The translations under genes were made by a program, and so were the position numbers. A stretch of 64,000 bases of DNA from Peribacillus muralis (GTDB taxonomy: Bacteria > Bacillota > Bacilli > Bacillales > DSM-1321). Below, piece after piece: positions 1-8,395 of this stretch. The notes beneath the pieces were generated by a model. That model did no database searches, had not been told where the DNA came from, and saw nothing but the letters and a program-made list of their open reading frames with translations. Where the stretch lies: contig NZ_LMBV01000017.1 of the NCBI RefSeq assembly GCF_001439925.1, positions 18,137-82,136 on the forward strand, in the 5' to 3' direction. The first letter of the stretch is position 1. Every line of letters begins with the position of its first letter.

Positions 1-1038
1 CGTTTTTGGATCTTCTGCATATATGCGCACTTCAATGGAATGTCCAGCCTTTTTAATGTCGACTTGCGAGAAATCCAGTTTATTGCCGGATGCGATGTTA
101 ATTTGCTGTTCCACCAGATCCAATCCGGTAATTTCTTCAGTGACAGGGTGCTCAACCTGAAGGCGTGTATTCATTTCTAGAAAATAGAAGTTTTTATCTG
201 CATCAACTAAAAATTCAAGTGTACCTGCATTGCTGTATCCGATTGACTTGACCGCCTTAATGGCCGCGAACCCCATTTTATTCCTTGTTTCTTCGTCAAG
301 GAAAGACGAAGGGGCCTCTTCCACGACCTTCTGGTGGCGCCTTTGGACAGAGCATTCCCTTTCCCATAAGTAAACGGCGTTACCAAAGGAATCCGCCAAC
401 ACCTGGATTTCGATATGTCGCGGTTTTTCTATTAATTTTTCGATGAACATATCGCCATTGCCAAAAAACAATTGGGCACGTTTTTGATTGCCTTCAAATG
501 CCTTCGAAAGCTCATCTTCATTGGATACGGCCTGCATGCCGATCCCACCGCCACCCGCTGCAGCCTTCAACATGACGGGATAACCAATACTTTCGGCAAC
601 GGCTGCCGCTTCAGCAGCATCAATTAATGGACGGGAAAACCCTGGAACCAGTGGAAGGCCTGCTTGCTCCATCTTTTTCCGTGCCTCGACTTTATTTCCC
701 ATCTGCTGGATGACTTCCGGTTTTGGACCAATGAATATTACACCAGCTTCTTCGCAAGAACGCGCGAAATCTGCATTTTCACTCAAAAATCCATATCCCG
801 GATGAATCGCCTCCACTCCGGTATCTTTAGCGATCTCCAAAATTTTCTTGACGTTTAAATAACTTTCCTGGACTCTCGAGCCGCCCAATGAGTATGCTTC
901 ATCCGCTAAGCCTACAAATGGCGCATTTGCATCAGCTTCCGAGTGTACCGCAACCGTGCTTATGCCCATTTTCTTGCATGTTCGAATAATCCGTGACGCA
1001 ATTTCCCCTCTGTTTGCGATAAGAATTTTTCCAATCAT
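1..1038 (-). CDS. yngH: Biotin carboxylase subunit (AccC/YngH type), 3' end off window
   Basis: ATP-dependent carboxylation of biotin on a carrier protein, the first half-reaction of an acyl-CoA carboxylase. 346 codons are present and the C-terminus lies beyond the left edge. The N-terminus reads MIGKILIANRGEIASRI, the usual start of the family. The ATP-grasp region has the glycine-rich AAAGGGGIGM loop, and EMNTRLQVEHPVTE near the left end is the catalytic signature. The ATG at 1038 has an AAGGAGG site about 7 nt upstream. It lies 12 nt after the acyl-CoA ligase gene. B. subtilis has the same order yngJ-yngI-yngH, followed by a carrier protein, HMG-CoA lyase and carboxyltransferase, so a methylcrotonyl-CoA-type carboxylase for leucine/isovalerate breakdown is more likely than the housekeeping acetyl-CoA enzyme. 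That assignment is inferred from context. Confidence 0.9.
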   Translation of the reverse strand, partial: MIGKILIANRGEIASRIIRTCKKMGISTVAVHSEADANAPFVGLADEAYSLGGSRVQESYLNVKKILEIAKDTGVEAIHPGYGFLSENADFARSCEEAGVIFIGPKPEVIQQMGNKVEARKKMEQAGLPLVPGFSRPLIDAAEAAAVAESIGYPVMLKAAAGGGGIGMQAVSNEDELSKAFEGNQKRAQLFFGNGDMFIEKLIEKPRHIEIQVLADSFGNAVYLWERECSVQRRHQKVVEEAPSSFLDEETRNKMGFAAIKAVKSIGYSNAGTLEFLVDADKNFYFLEMNTRLQVEHPVTEEITGLDLVEQQINIASGNKLDFSQVDIKKAGHSIEVRIYAEDPKT

Positions 1039-1050
1039 CTCATGCCCTCC

Positions 1051-2697
1051 TTAGTCAATACGTTCCGTCAGTAGGTCAAGCGTTTGTTGCCGCAGCTTAA
1101 ATTTTTGGATTTTACCCGATGCGGTCATTGGATAAGCATCGGTGAAATGAATGTGCCGGGGAATCTTATGAAAAGATATTTTCCCCTTGCAATACGTGGC
1201 CACTTCCTGCTCCGTCAAGGTTTCCCCCGCTTTCAGGATAATCCATGCCGCCACTTCTTCCCCATACTTTTGGTCAGGGACCCCAAGCACCTGGACATCG
1301 ACAATGGCCGGATGCTGATAGAGGAATTCTTCTATCTCACGCGGATAAATATTTTCGCCACCACGGATGATCATATCTTTCAGCCTGCCTGTTATCTTGC
1401 AATAGCCATTTTCGTCCATGACCGCTAAATCACCCGTATGAAGCCAGCCTTCTCCGTCAATTGCCTGCTCCGTGGCTTCTGGATTATTATAATATCCCTT
1501 CATCACATGATAGCCCCTTGAACAAAGCTCCCCCTGCATGCCCCTTTGTACTTCTTCGCCAGTGGCCGGATCGACAATCTTCACTTCCACTTTCGGCAAT
1601 GCCCTTCCCACTGAAGAAACGCGAAGCTCGACTGGATCATCCGTTCTGGTCATGGTAATGCCAGGAGAGGATTCCGTTTGCCCATACGTAATCGTTATTT
1701 CGGACATCCCCATCTTATTGACCACACTTTTCATGACCTCGATCGGACAGGTCGAGCCTGCCATGATCCCAGTCCGCAAAGAACTCAAATCGTATTTGTC
1801 GAAATCATCGAGATTAAGTTGCGAAATGAACATGGTCGGAACACCGTGTAGCGACGTACATTTTTCGGCCTCAACGGTTTGAAGGACCATTCGGGGATTG
1901 AATTCCACAATGGGCACCATTGTCGCCCCAACAGAAACGGAAGCCATCGAGCCGAGCGAACAGCCGAAACAATGAAAAAGCGGGACAGGGATGCAGAGCC
2001 TGTCATCCTTTGTAAGCTTCATGCAATCCGCGACATTCAATCCGTTGTTGACCAGGTTGGAGTGCGTCAACATTACCCCTTTTGGAAATCCTGTCGTCCC
2101 TGATGTGTATTGCATATTGATCACATCACCGGGAGCCAATTCCGCCATTCTCCGATCCAGTGCCTCATCTGAAATGGATTGACCTCCATTCATGACGTCT
2201 TCCCATGAAAATGTGCCCGGGTAACGTGTTTTGCCTAGAACGATGATGTTTTTCAGTTTTGGCAGTTTCTCAGATTGCAATTTTCCTGGTTTTGCAGTTT
2301 TCAATTCAGGTACAATTTCATACAGCGTATCTATATAGGAATGATCCTTGAATTGCTCCATCAGAATAATCGTCGTCGAATCCGATTGCTTAAGCAAATA
2401 CTCCAGTTCACTAGTACGGTAATTCGTATTGACCGTAACCAATACCCCGCCCATTTTCGCTGTGGAAAATTGGGAAATGAGCCATTCCGGCTTGTTGGAC
2501 GCCCAGATTGCGATATGTTCCCCTTTTTTAATATCGAGTGACATAAAACCCCTGGCCGCCTGCCGGCAAATTTTTTCGAATTCGCTGTACGTATGGCGGA
2601 TACCAAGTTCATGGTACACCACCGCTTCATTATCGCCATATTGTTCGGCTGTTCTTTCAAGCAGTTTTCCAATAGTGATATCTAGCAATTCAGACAT
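1051..2697 (-). CDS. yngI: AMP-forming acyl-CoA synthetase, YngI-like
   Basis: Activates a carboxylic acid to its acyl-CoA through an acyl-adenylate. The 548 aa protein has the ATP-binding P-loop YTSGTTGFPKG (about 197-207), the adenylate motif YGQTESSP, the TGD motif in GWLHTGDLAVM, the hinge GRLKDMIIRGGENIYP, and the C-terminal catalytic lysine in TASGKIQK (about K529), so it looks complete and active. AGGAGG lies 7 nt before the ATG. It sits between an acyl-CoA dehydrogenase and a biotin carboxylase in the yngJ-yngI-yngH order. Chain length and identity of the acid cannot be read from sequence; a short branched acid such as isovalerate or methylbutyrate fits the neighbours. Confidence 0.9.
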   Translation of the reverse strand: MSELLDITIGKLLERTAEQYGDNEAVVYHELGIRHTYSEFEKICRQAARGFMSLDIKKGEHIAIWASNKPEWLISQFSTAKMGGVLVTVNTNYRTSELEYLLKQSDSTTIILMEQFKDHSYIDTLYEIVPELKTAKPGKLQSEKLPKLKNIIVLGKTRYPGTFSWEDVMNGGQSISDEALDRRMAELAPGDVINMQYTSGTTGFPKGVMLTHSNLVNNGLNVADCMKLTKDDRLCIPVPLFHCFGCSLGSMASVSVGATMVPIVEFNPRMVLQTVEAEKCTSLHGVPTMFISQLNLDDFDKYDLSSLRTGIMAGSTCPIEVMKSVVNKMGMSEITITYGQTESSPGITMTRTDDPVELRVSSVGRALPKVEVKIVDPATGEEVQRGMQGELCSRGYHVMKGYYNNPEATEQAIDGEGWLHTGDLAVMDENGYCKITGRLKDMIIRGGENIYPREIEEFLYQHPAIVDVQVLGVPDQKYGEEVAAWIILKAGETLTEQEVATYCKGKISFHKIPRHIHFTDAYPMTASGKIQKFKLRQQTLDLLTERID

Positions 2698-2783
2698 TAA
2701 ACTCCTCCTATAAAATAAAAGTAAGAATGACTGCTTTTTACCTAAATTGAAGTTTTACGTTGTTCATTTGCGTACCGGAATGA

Positions 2784-3926
2784 TTAACAGCCTAATTGTC
2801 TCGCGATCACGATTCTTTGAATTTCAGAAGTGCCTTCGCCAATTTCCAATAACTTGGCATCTCTTAAATAGCGTTCCACTTCATATTCCCGCATATAGCC
2901 GGAACCGCCATGTATTTGAATTGCCTGATTGCTAGCCCGGAACGCGGTCTCACTTGCAAAAAGCTTGGCGTATGCCGCTTCCTTTGCAAACGGTTTTGTA
3001 TTGTCTTTTAACCATGCCGCCTTATAGACCATATTTCGTGCCAATTCTATTTCCATTGCCATATCCGCAAGCTTGAATTGAATCGCCTGGAAACTTGAAA
3101 TCGATTTTCCAAATTGAATGCGTTCTTTTGAAAAAGCCAAAGCCTTATCAAAGGCTGCTTGTGCGATACCGACTGCCAACGCGGCAATTGAAATCCTTCC
3201 TCCATCCAACGTGAATAAAAACTGCTTGAATCCTTTTTCTGGATCACCCAATAAATTTTCCTTTGGCACTCGGACATTATCCAGAATGATTTCACACGTA
3301 TTGGAAGCGCGGACGCCCATCTTTTCATAATTGCTATTGATCGTAAGGCCTTTAGCATCGGTTGGCACGATGAATGCCGAGATGATGTTCTTACCCCGTG
3401 CATCCTTTCCCGATACTGCGGTGACGGTGATCGTTCTTGAATAGCTAGCATTCGTTATCCATGTTTTCTCACCATTAATCACATATTCATCACCTTCTAA
3501 TTCGGCAGAGGTTCTCGTACCTCCTGCATCCGAACCAGCATTAGGCTCTGTCAATCCGAATGCTGCAAGCGTTTCACCAGTTGTGATTGGAACAAGATAT
3601 TTTTGCTTCTGTTCCTCGGTTCCGAAATAATAGATTGGACTTGCCCCAAGTGAAACGGCTGCTGCATAACTTAATCCGGTTCCCCCGCACGCCTTGCCAA
3701 TCTCTTCAACTGCAATGGCATACGAAATCGTATCGCCGCCGGAACCGCCATATTCTTCAGGGAACGGAATTCCAAGCAATCCGAGTTTGCCCATTTTTTT
3801 GAATGCATCCTCAGCGAACATCGACTTTGCATCCAACTCTATCGCAATCGGTTTTATTTCCTTTTGGGCAAATTCCCGAACCATTTCCTTAATCATCTGC
3901 TGTTCTTTCGTAAGTGAAAAATCCAT
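2784..3926 (-). CDS. yngJ: Acyl-CoA dehydrogenase, YngJ-like
   Basis: FAD-dependent alpha,beta-dehydrogenation of a short acyl-CoA. I place the start at the ATG at 3926 ([10 protein letters not shown]; 380 aa) because AAGGGGAATGAATAT lies directly before it; an in-frame start 57 nt upstream has no site. FAD/substrate motifs [11 protein letters not shown] and WITNASYS, and the C-terminal [19 protein letters not shown], are present. The glutamate in GEGTSEIQ (about E364) is at the medium-chain-type catalytic-base position; classical isovaleryl-CoA dehydrogenases put the base elsewhere, so a short straight- or branched-chain specificity is equally possible. It is the first enzyme gene after the TetR regulator. 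A palindromic operator candidate lies 29 nt upstream of the start. Confidence 0.9.
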   Translation of the reverse strand: MDFSLTKEQQMIKEMVREFAQKEIKPIAIELDAKSMFAEDAFKKMGKLGLLGIPFPEEYGGSGGDTISYAIAVEEIGKACGGTGLSYAAAVSLGASPIYYFGTEEQKQKYLVPITTGETLAAFGLTEPNAGSDAGGTRTSAELEGDEYVINGEKTWITNASYSRTITVTAVSGKDARGKNIISAFIVPTDAKGLTINSNYEKMGVRASNTCEIILDNVRVPKENLLGDPEKGFKQFLFTLDGGRISIAALAVGIAQAAFDKALAFSKERIQFGKSISSFQAIQFKLADMAMEIELARNMVYKAAWLKDNTKPFAKEAAYAKLFASETAFRASNQAIQIHGGSGYMREYEVERYLRDAKLLEIGEGTSEIQRIVIARQLGC

Positions 3927-3954
3927 ATATTCATTCCCCTTTCTATTGAGACCA

Positions 3955-3972
3955 AGACCGACTAGTTGGTCT
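3955..3972. promoter_or_regulatory. 18-bp palindrome, probable TetR-family operator
   Basis: AGACCGACTAGTTGGTCT is an inverted repeat with 8 of 9 base pairs matching. It lies in the 67-bp gap between the TetR gene and yngJ. ACC-(N)-ACTAGT-(N)-GGT palindromes are typical of TetR-family operators, so I infer that the adjacent regulator binds here to control yngJ-yngI-yngH. No good second copy was seen upstream of the regulator itself. Confidence 0.6.
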
Positions 3973-3993
3973 GTTTTAATCAAATTTTACTGT

Positions 3994-4626
3994 TTAATCC
4001 ACAGCCAATTGGTTAACAAGTAAAAATGGCTGAGCGATTTCCGCTTCTTTTTGTTTATCTGTCAACAATGCGTGCAGAATCAAATCTACGTATATGTCAC
4101 CTATTTCATCAATACTTTTTCCGCCGTCCCTTTTGTACCATTTGTAGGACCAGTTCACCATGCCTAGAATCGACATCCCGGTAATCTCCACCGGCAATTC
4201 GCTGCGGAATACTCCTTTGTCAATCCCATCTTGGATGACAGAAAAAATTATTTCTTTATACATCTGACGCTTTTTTTTGATTTCTTCCACATATGGTGGT
4301 TTTAAGTAAATGCTTTCTTGATAGAAAACTGAGATGTGCGGCTGATAGAGGTCAAACACTTTTACGAATGATTGAATGATTTTTTGTATTTTTTCGGTTG
4401 GGTGGGTGCTTTCTGAAATCGCTTCCTGTGCTTTTGTTAATACATATGAAATAAAGTAATCATGAATGACAAATAAGAGTTCATCTTTAGAAGAAAAATG
4501 GTGATAAAAACCACCCTTACTGGTTCCGCATGCCTTCACGATTTCATTAACGGAGACACCATGGTAGCCATGCTGTTCAAAGAGCGTCAACGATGTTTCG
4601 ATTATTTTTTCTCTTAACTCCGTAAT
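3994..4626 (-). CDS. TetR/AcrR-family repressor, probable ATT start
   Basis: DNA-binding repressor, probably of the acyl-CoA operon that follows. The N-terminal helix-turn-helix reads GVSVNEIVKACGTSKGGFYHHF; the C-terminal ligand domain is variable. A TTG at 4590 would start the protein in the middle of helix 1 and has no ribosome binding site. Reading upstream in frame adds ITELREKIIETS, the usual TetR helix 1, back to an ATT codon at 4626 that follows AAGGGGGTGGAGA at good spacing. An in-frame stop lies a few codons further upstream and no ATG/GTG/TTG lies between. I therefore annotate an ATT start (210 aa). Upstream are a TTGACA -35 candidate (4667-4672) and a cre site. Confidence 0.8.
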   Translation of the reverse strand: MTELREKIIETSLTLFEQHGYHGVSVNEIVKACGTSKGGFYHHFSSKDELLFVIHDYFISYVLTKAQEAISESTHPTEKIQKIIQSFVKVFDLYQPHISVFYQESIYLKPPYVEEIKKKRQMYKEIIFSVIQDGIDKGVFRSELPVEITGMSILGMVNWSYKWYKRDGGKSIDEIGDIYVDLILHALLTDKQKEAEIAQPFLLVNQLAVD

Positions 4627-4641
4627 TCTCCACCCCCTTTT

Positions 4642-4656
4642 TGTATCCGCTTACAT
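4642..4656 (-). promoter_or_regulatory. cre site (CcpA) before the TetR-yngJIH operon
   Basis: On the minus strand ATGTAAGCGGATACA matches the consensus WTGNAANCGNWNNCW at every defined position. It lies between a TTGACA -35 candidate at 4667-4672 and the start at 4626, so it would overlap the -10 region and repress the operon when preferred sugars are present. Confidence 0.7.
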
Positions 4657-4658
4657 TC

Positions 4659-4697
4659 AATCCAGTTGTCAAAGACTTGTTATGTATAAACTGGATT
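4659..4697. repeat. Inverted repeat at the TetR promoter
   Basis: AATCCAGTT (4659-4667) and AACTGGATT (4689-4697) are perfect 9-bp arms separated by 21 bp. They flank the -35 candidate of the TetR gene. This could be a regulator site or chance; no partner is identified. Confidence 0.35.
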
Positions 4698-4752
4698 TAT
4701 TTAGATTTTACCAAAAATTTAAAAATTGTCAATTTTTAAATTAAATGAAAAA

Positions 4753-4774
4753 CAGCCCTTTTAATCAAGAGCTG
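4753..4774 (-). terminator. Rho-independent terminator of the secreted-protein gene
   Basis: Read on the minus strand, CAGCTCTT and AAGGGCTG pair (one G-U) around a 6-nt loop and are followed by TTTTTC. It lies 30 nt after the stop of the gene at 4805-5572. Confidence 0.65.
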
Positions 4775-4804
4775 CCTTCTGCTTTCGTTCTGTTTAAAGT
4801 GATC

Positions 4805-5572
4805 CTATCCCTTTTTTTGCTTGTTACCCTTGATTTCCTTTACCTTGGCTTTTACAAGCTTCCATTCATTTTTGTACGTCCAAACCGACTGGATTTCCAC
4901 TAACGGATCACGTTCATCGGCTCCGCTCACTTTTTGGATTCCGATAAGTCTCTTTCCTTTTCCAAAGACTGACTTAATGTCAAGCGTCGAATATGGATCC
5001 ACCAACAGCTCGGTCGGTTCGTTCAGCTTTCCGTTTTGATAAATGCCCAATTCATCGTAAGCTTTTTTTCTTGACCGGATATCTACCACGACAGGCCTTT
5101 GTCCTTCAATGCTGATTTGGGCCTTATATCCGTCCAGAAATTGCGCCGTTACAGGGACGGATGGTGGGATATCCAGTTCATGCGCTTCACCATCCTTGAA
5201 TGTATAGGCGTAGCTTGTGACTAAACGCTTGTTGCCTTCCATCAACACCGTAACCAATACGTCCTGCAGTCCATCATTATTCAAGTCCGCTACCTTTAAA
5301 TCAGGATTATACCCTGCATCTAACGGGACACTGATCGTCCGGCGATTGCTTTCAACACTCAATTCAATTTTCTTCAGAAACTTGCTTCCCGCTTTATATG
5401 GCAGCCCCTGAACCTGGATGATATCCATTTTTTGGTCCCCTGTTACATCCCTTTTTGTCGAAATGTAAGTGCCATCAACCTGAAAATTCTTATCATGGGC
5501 TTCAACAGCCTGATAGCTCAAAAAGAGTGAAAGAACTAAAACCGCATATTTTAGCAAATTTAACTTTTTCAT
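4805..5572 (-). CDS. Secreted protein with acidic repeat loops, function unknown
   Basis: 255 aa from the ATG at 5572 (AAAGGAGAGG upstream; a GTG seven codons earlier lies inside that site). Residues 1-27 form a signal peptide (KK, a hydrophobic stretch, then VEAHD). Two acidic loops, DVTGDQKMDII near 45-55 and DLNNDGLQDVL near 97-107, resemble the calcium-binding DxNxDG loops of FG-GAP/VCBS-type proteins. The rest is predicted beta-rich with a basic C-terminus (KGNKQKKG). I do not recognise a named family. It follows cydB by about 30 nt on the same strand and is probably cotranscribed, but no functional link to the oxidase is evident. Confidence 0.75.
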   Translation of the reverse strand: MKKLNLLKYAVLVLSLFLSYQAVEAHDKNFQVDGTYISTKRDVTGDQKMDIIQVQGLPYKAGSKFLKKIELSVESNRRTISVPLDAGYNPDLKVADLNNDGLQDVLVTVLMEGNKRLVTSYAYTFKDGEAHELDIPPSVPVTAQFLDGYKAQISIEGQRPVVVDIRSRKKAYDELGIYQNGKLNEPTELLVDPYSTLDIKSVFGKGKRLIGIQKVSGADERDPLVEIQSVWTYKNEWKLVKAKVKEIKGNKQKKG

Positions 5573-5601
5573 CGTGATAACCTCTCCTTTCACAGGGTGA
5601 A

Positions 5602-6648
5602 CTAATTGGTCATTTGTCTCCGTTTGAACTTACGACGCTGATCCTTCATGAAGATCGACCAGAAATAATAAAAGCCTGGGACCAATATCGCAAAGCCAAC
5701 GATATATGTGGCAAACACGGCCCTGAATGATGTCGGGTCGGTAAAACCTGAAAGGATCGTGACATTTGGATAGATGATATACGGTAAATGGGCAATTCCA
5801 TAGACATAACTGCCGATTAAATACTGAATGATAATCGAAACGACGGCAAGGCGCGGCATCCCTTTTACCTCCCGTTTAGAAAAATACGGAAGATACAGAG
5901 CTATTCCGGCTAAGACAAAAAAAACAAGTGAAAGAAGTAATAATGCTGAGTTTTTCATCATCTCTACATAGATCCAATTCGCTTCGTTTTTTAATGTAAA
6001 CATTACCAGCAATGCCATGACTAACATCAGTGGTCCGGTTATCATCGCATCCCTGCGATAGATTTTGTATGCTTTCATCTCATCCGCTTGCTTTGAGTAG
6101 TCGGATAGCAACAGCGATGATAAAAAAAGCGTGCTCAATATCCCGAATAGCAAAAAGGCGTATTCATTGGGGCTCGTGAAAAGTTTCGTAAGATTCAGCT
6201 CTTCATTCCCCCTCACCCCTTCGAGAAAGCCTAAATGTGTAATAGGCAAGACACTGATTAAAAGTCCTGGGATGATCAAGCCCGTAATTCCTGAAATATA
6301 CGTTAGCACTTTTTCATATTTGTCTACGCTATGGGAGAACACCAAGAAAGCACTCCTAATACAAAGCAGAACCAAGATGAGGCTTGCTGGAACGATCAAG
6401 GCCACTCCTATCGTAAATACCGCACCTGGAAATAAACTGTAAATCGCGATGACAAGACCCACGATAAACGTATTGGTCACTTCCCAAGTTGGCGATAAAT
6501 AGCTATTCGCTATCTTCGTAGCATTCGTTTCTTCCTTTTTAATGTAAGTCATCGCCCAGAACCCAGCACCAAAGTCCATGGATGCCATGATGGCATAAAG
6601 AAAAATAAAGCCCCACACCAGCGTTATGGCAAGAAGAGCATCACTCAT
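5602..6648 (-). CDS. cydB: Cytochrome bd-type quinol oxidase subunit II
   Basis: 348 aa, at least eight hydrophobic segments. It is the membrane partner of CydA in a heme-containing quinol:O2 oxidoreductase. The N-terminus has the family pattern around WGFIFLYAIMASMDFGAG, and the next conserved stretch SYLSPTWEVTNTF follows at about 50-62. The ATG follows AAAAGGAGG. It starts 14 nt after cydA, so the two are one transcript. Size and pairing with a short-loop CydA resemble the B. subtilis YthAB oxidase rather than the long-loop CydAB. Confidence 0.9.
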   Translation of the reverse strand: MSDALLAITLVWGFIFLYAIMASMDFGAGFWAMTYIKKEETNATKIANSYLSPTWEVTNTFIVGLVIAIYSLFPGAVFTIGVALIVPASLILVLLCIRSAFLVFSHSVDKYEKVLTYISGITGLIIPGLLISVLPITHLGFLEGVRGNEELNLTKLFTSPNEYAFLLFGILSTLFLSSLLLSDYSKQADEMKAYKIYRRDAMITGPLMLVMALLVMFTLKNEANWIYVEMMKNSALLLLSLVFFVLAGIALYLPYFSKREVKGMPRLAVVSIIIQYLIGSYVYGIAHLPYIIYPNVTILSGFTDPTSFRAVFATYIVGFAILVPGFYYFWSIFMKDQRRKFKRRQMTN

Positions 6649-6662
6649 TAGCCTTCCTCCTT

Positions 6663-8024
6663 TTATGAATTGGAATCGAAGAGCCTCACATCTTTTTGTT
6701 CGGCTTTGTAAATATCATCACTTATCGAATGTCGTTTGAAATAGTACACCAGTGTAAACACGACTGAAACGCATAACACGATATAGACGATAATGAACAT
6801 CGTGAACAAAAATCCAAGGTTCTCATATGTCGTGACCGAATCCGCAGTGGTAAGCATCCTGTATATCGTCCAGGGCTGCCTGCCTGTACAAGCAAAAATC
6901 CAACCGAATTCAATTGAAATCACCGAGAGCGGCCCTGACGCCACAAACAGCCAGAGAATCCATTTCGGGTAGGTATCCTTTTTCAGCAATTTGCTCCATA
7001 CCAAAGCAAACAGAGATAAAGCGATTAAACCCGTACCAATAATCACCATACCGTTGAATAGGATATGGACATAAAGCGGCGGCCAATACTCCTCGGGAAA
7101 ATCATTCAAGCCCGTTACGACCGTATCGAAACTATTGCCTGATAAAAAGCTTAACAACCCAGGAAATTCAATTCCATATTTCACTTCCTGGGCTTCTCGA
7201 TCGGTATAACCTAATAAGGTAAGACCGGCATGATCCCTCGTTTCAAACAAGCCTTCAGCAGCCGCTAGTTTTTCTGGCTGTTCGCGATACAAATGTTGAG
7301 TGGTCGCATGTCCGTTGAGAGCTGTCAAAAAGGAAAAAAACAAACCTAATACGATGCTGAGCTTCAGCGCTTTTTGGTGAAAATTAAATTCAGTGGTTCC
7401 GTATTTATTTTTCAACATTTTGTAGGCAGCAACTGCCGCTACGACAAAAGCACCTGTTGCATATGCTGTAAGCGCCGTATGTCCAGCTGTCACCAGGAAG
7501 CTTGGATTGAAAAAAGCCGCCCAAGGATCCACATCGACTATTTCCCCATTTTCAAACCGGAATCCGGCTGGCGTCCCTTCAAATGCATGGACATTTGAAA
7601 TCAAAACAGCCGAAGCCAGCGCTCCGAATGCGACAAAGAACAAGCTCACGATGCGTGCCCAAGGCTTGATCTTTTCAGCTGCATACACATAAATTGACAT
7701 GAACAACGCTTCAACCATGAATGCATAAATCTCGATTTGGAACGGAAGAGCCATCACTCGGCCAATCACTTCCATGAATCCAGGCCATAACAGTGATAGT
7801 TGGACACCAGCGATCGTACCAGTCGGGATTCCCACTCCAAGTAACACCGCTAATGTTTTCGTCCAGCGTTTAGCCATGACAACATACTGTAAATCCTTTG
7901 TTCTTTGATACATCAATTCTGCCGCCAACATCATTAGCGGCAACCCGACGCCTATCGTCGCAAATATGATATGTACAGCCATATTCGTCCCGAACATTGC
8001 ACGGGCAATTTGTAAATGATCCAT
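6663..8024 (-). CDS. cydA: Cytochrome bd-type quinol oxidase subunit I (short Q-loop, YthA-like)
   Basis: Quinol-oxidising, heme-binding subunit. I start it at the ATG at 8024 (MDHLQIARAMFG; AAAGGAAG upstream), giving 453 aa. Heme-ligand candidates are H18, H182 and M326, matching the classic H19/H186/M393 set. GRQPW, the bd-oxidase signature, is at 381-385. The loop between the quinol-site helices is short (through ETRDHAGLTLLGY), as in the cyanide-insensitive/YthA subfamily, not the long-loop E. coli type. It forms an operon with cydB. No CydDC assembly transporter is nearby. A YthAB-type assignment is my preference from the loop length. Confidence 0.9.
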   Translation of the reverse strand: MDHLQIARAMFGTNMAVHIIFATIGVGLPLMMLAAELMYQRTKDLQYVVMAKRWTKTLAVLLGVGIPTGTIAGVQLSLLWPGFMEVIGRVMALPFQIEIYAFMVEALFMSIYVYAAEKIKPWARIVSLFFVAFGALASAVLISNVHAFEGTPAGFRFENGEIVDVDPWAAFFNPSFLVTAGHTALTAYATGAFVVAAVAAYKMLKNKYGTTEFNFHQKALKLSIVLGLFFSFLTALNGHATTQHLYREQPEKLAAAEGLFETRDHAGLTLLGYTDREAQEVKYGIEFPGLLSFLSGNSFDTVVTGLNDFPEEYWPPLYVHILFNGMVIIGTGLIALSLFALVWSKLLKKDTYPKWILWLFVASGPLSVISIEFGWIFACTGRQPWTIYRMLTTADSVTTYENLGFLFTMFIIVYIVLCVSVVFTLVYYFKRHSISDDIYKAEQKDVRLFDSNS

Positions 8025-8395
8025 ACTTTCTTCCTTTCCAACCTTTGTCTCTTGGTAGTATCTCCGCTGAAAAGGAAAATATTTAATAAAATTCCACAAA
8101 CTAAATTTTGATAGGTTTCAGTAGTAGGAGATGCTTAGCTGATATGTTTTTGAGGAATGTAAGTATCCTATATTCTAACGAGGTTATTGTTGATATATAT
8201 AAATGATGATTTTCTTCTATTAATGTAAGGTGAAAATGGACTGCCGTTTTAATGACCTCCTTGATGTTCCTTAATTGCTGATTTTCGTCACCTACTTGAA
8301 CAAATAATCAAGATCCTTCATAAACTGTGAACTCTTTAGAATATGATAGCGTAAATCCCCTTTAGAAAGACACATTCAGAGAGGAGCGTAACAAT
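8025..8395. other. Intergenic region between divergent cydA and amine oxidase genes
   Basis: 371 bp that must hold promoters in both directions. It is AT-rich. I found no cre match, sigma-54 site or clear terminator. On the minus strand a stop-free stretch of about 66 codons (8103-8301) has no start codon; see the rejected items. Confidence 0.5.

Noticed and set aside
1084..2713. Several plus-strand open frames opposite the acyl-CoA synthetase gene
   Set aside because: They are antisense shadows of a well-supported gene with no ribosome binding sites.
8103..8301. Stop-free minus-strand stretch of about 66 codons upstream of cydA, possibly the tail of a frameshifted small gene starting near 8320
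   Set aside because: No start codon with a ribosome binding site in frame; an open run of this length can occur by chance in AT-rich DNA.
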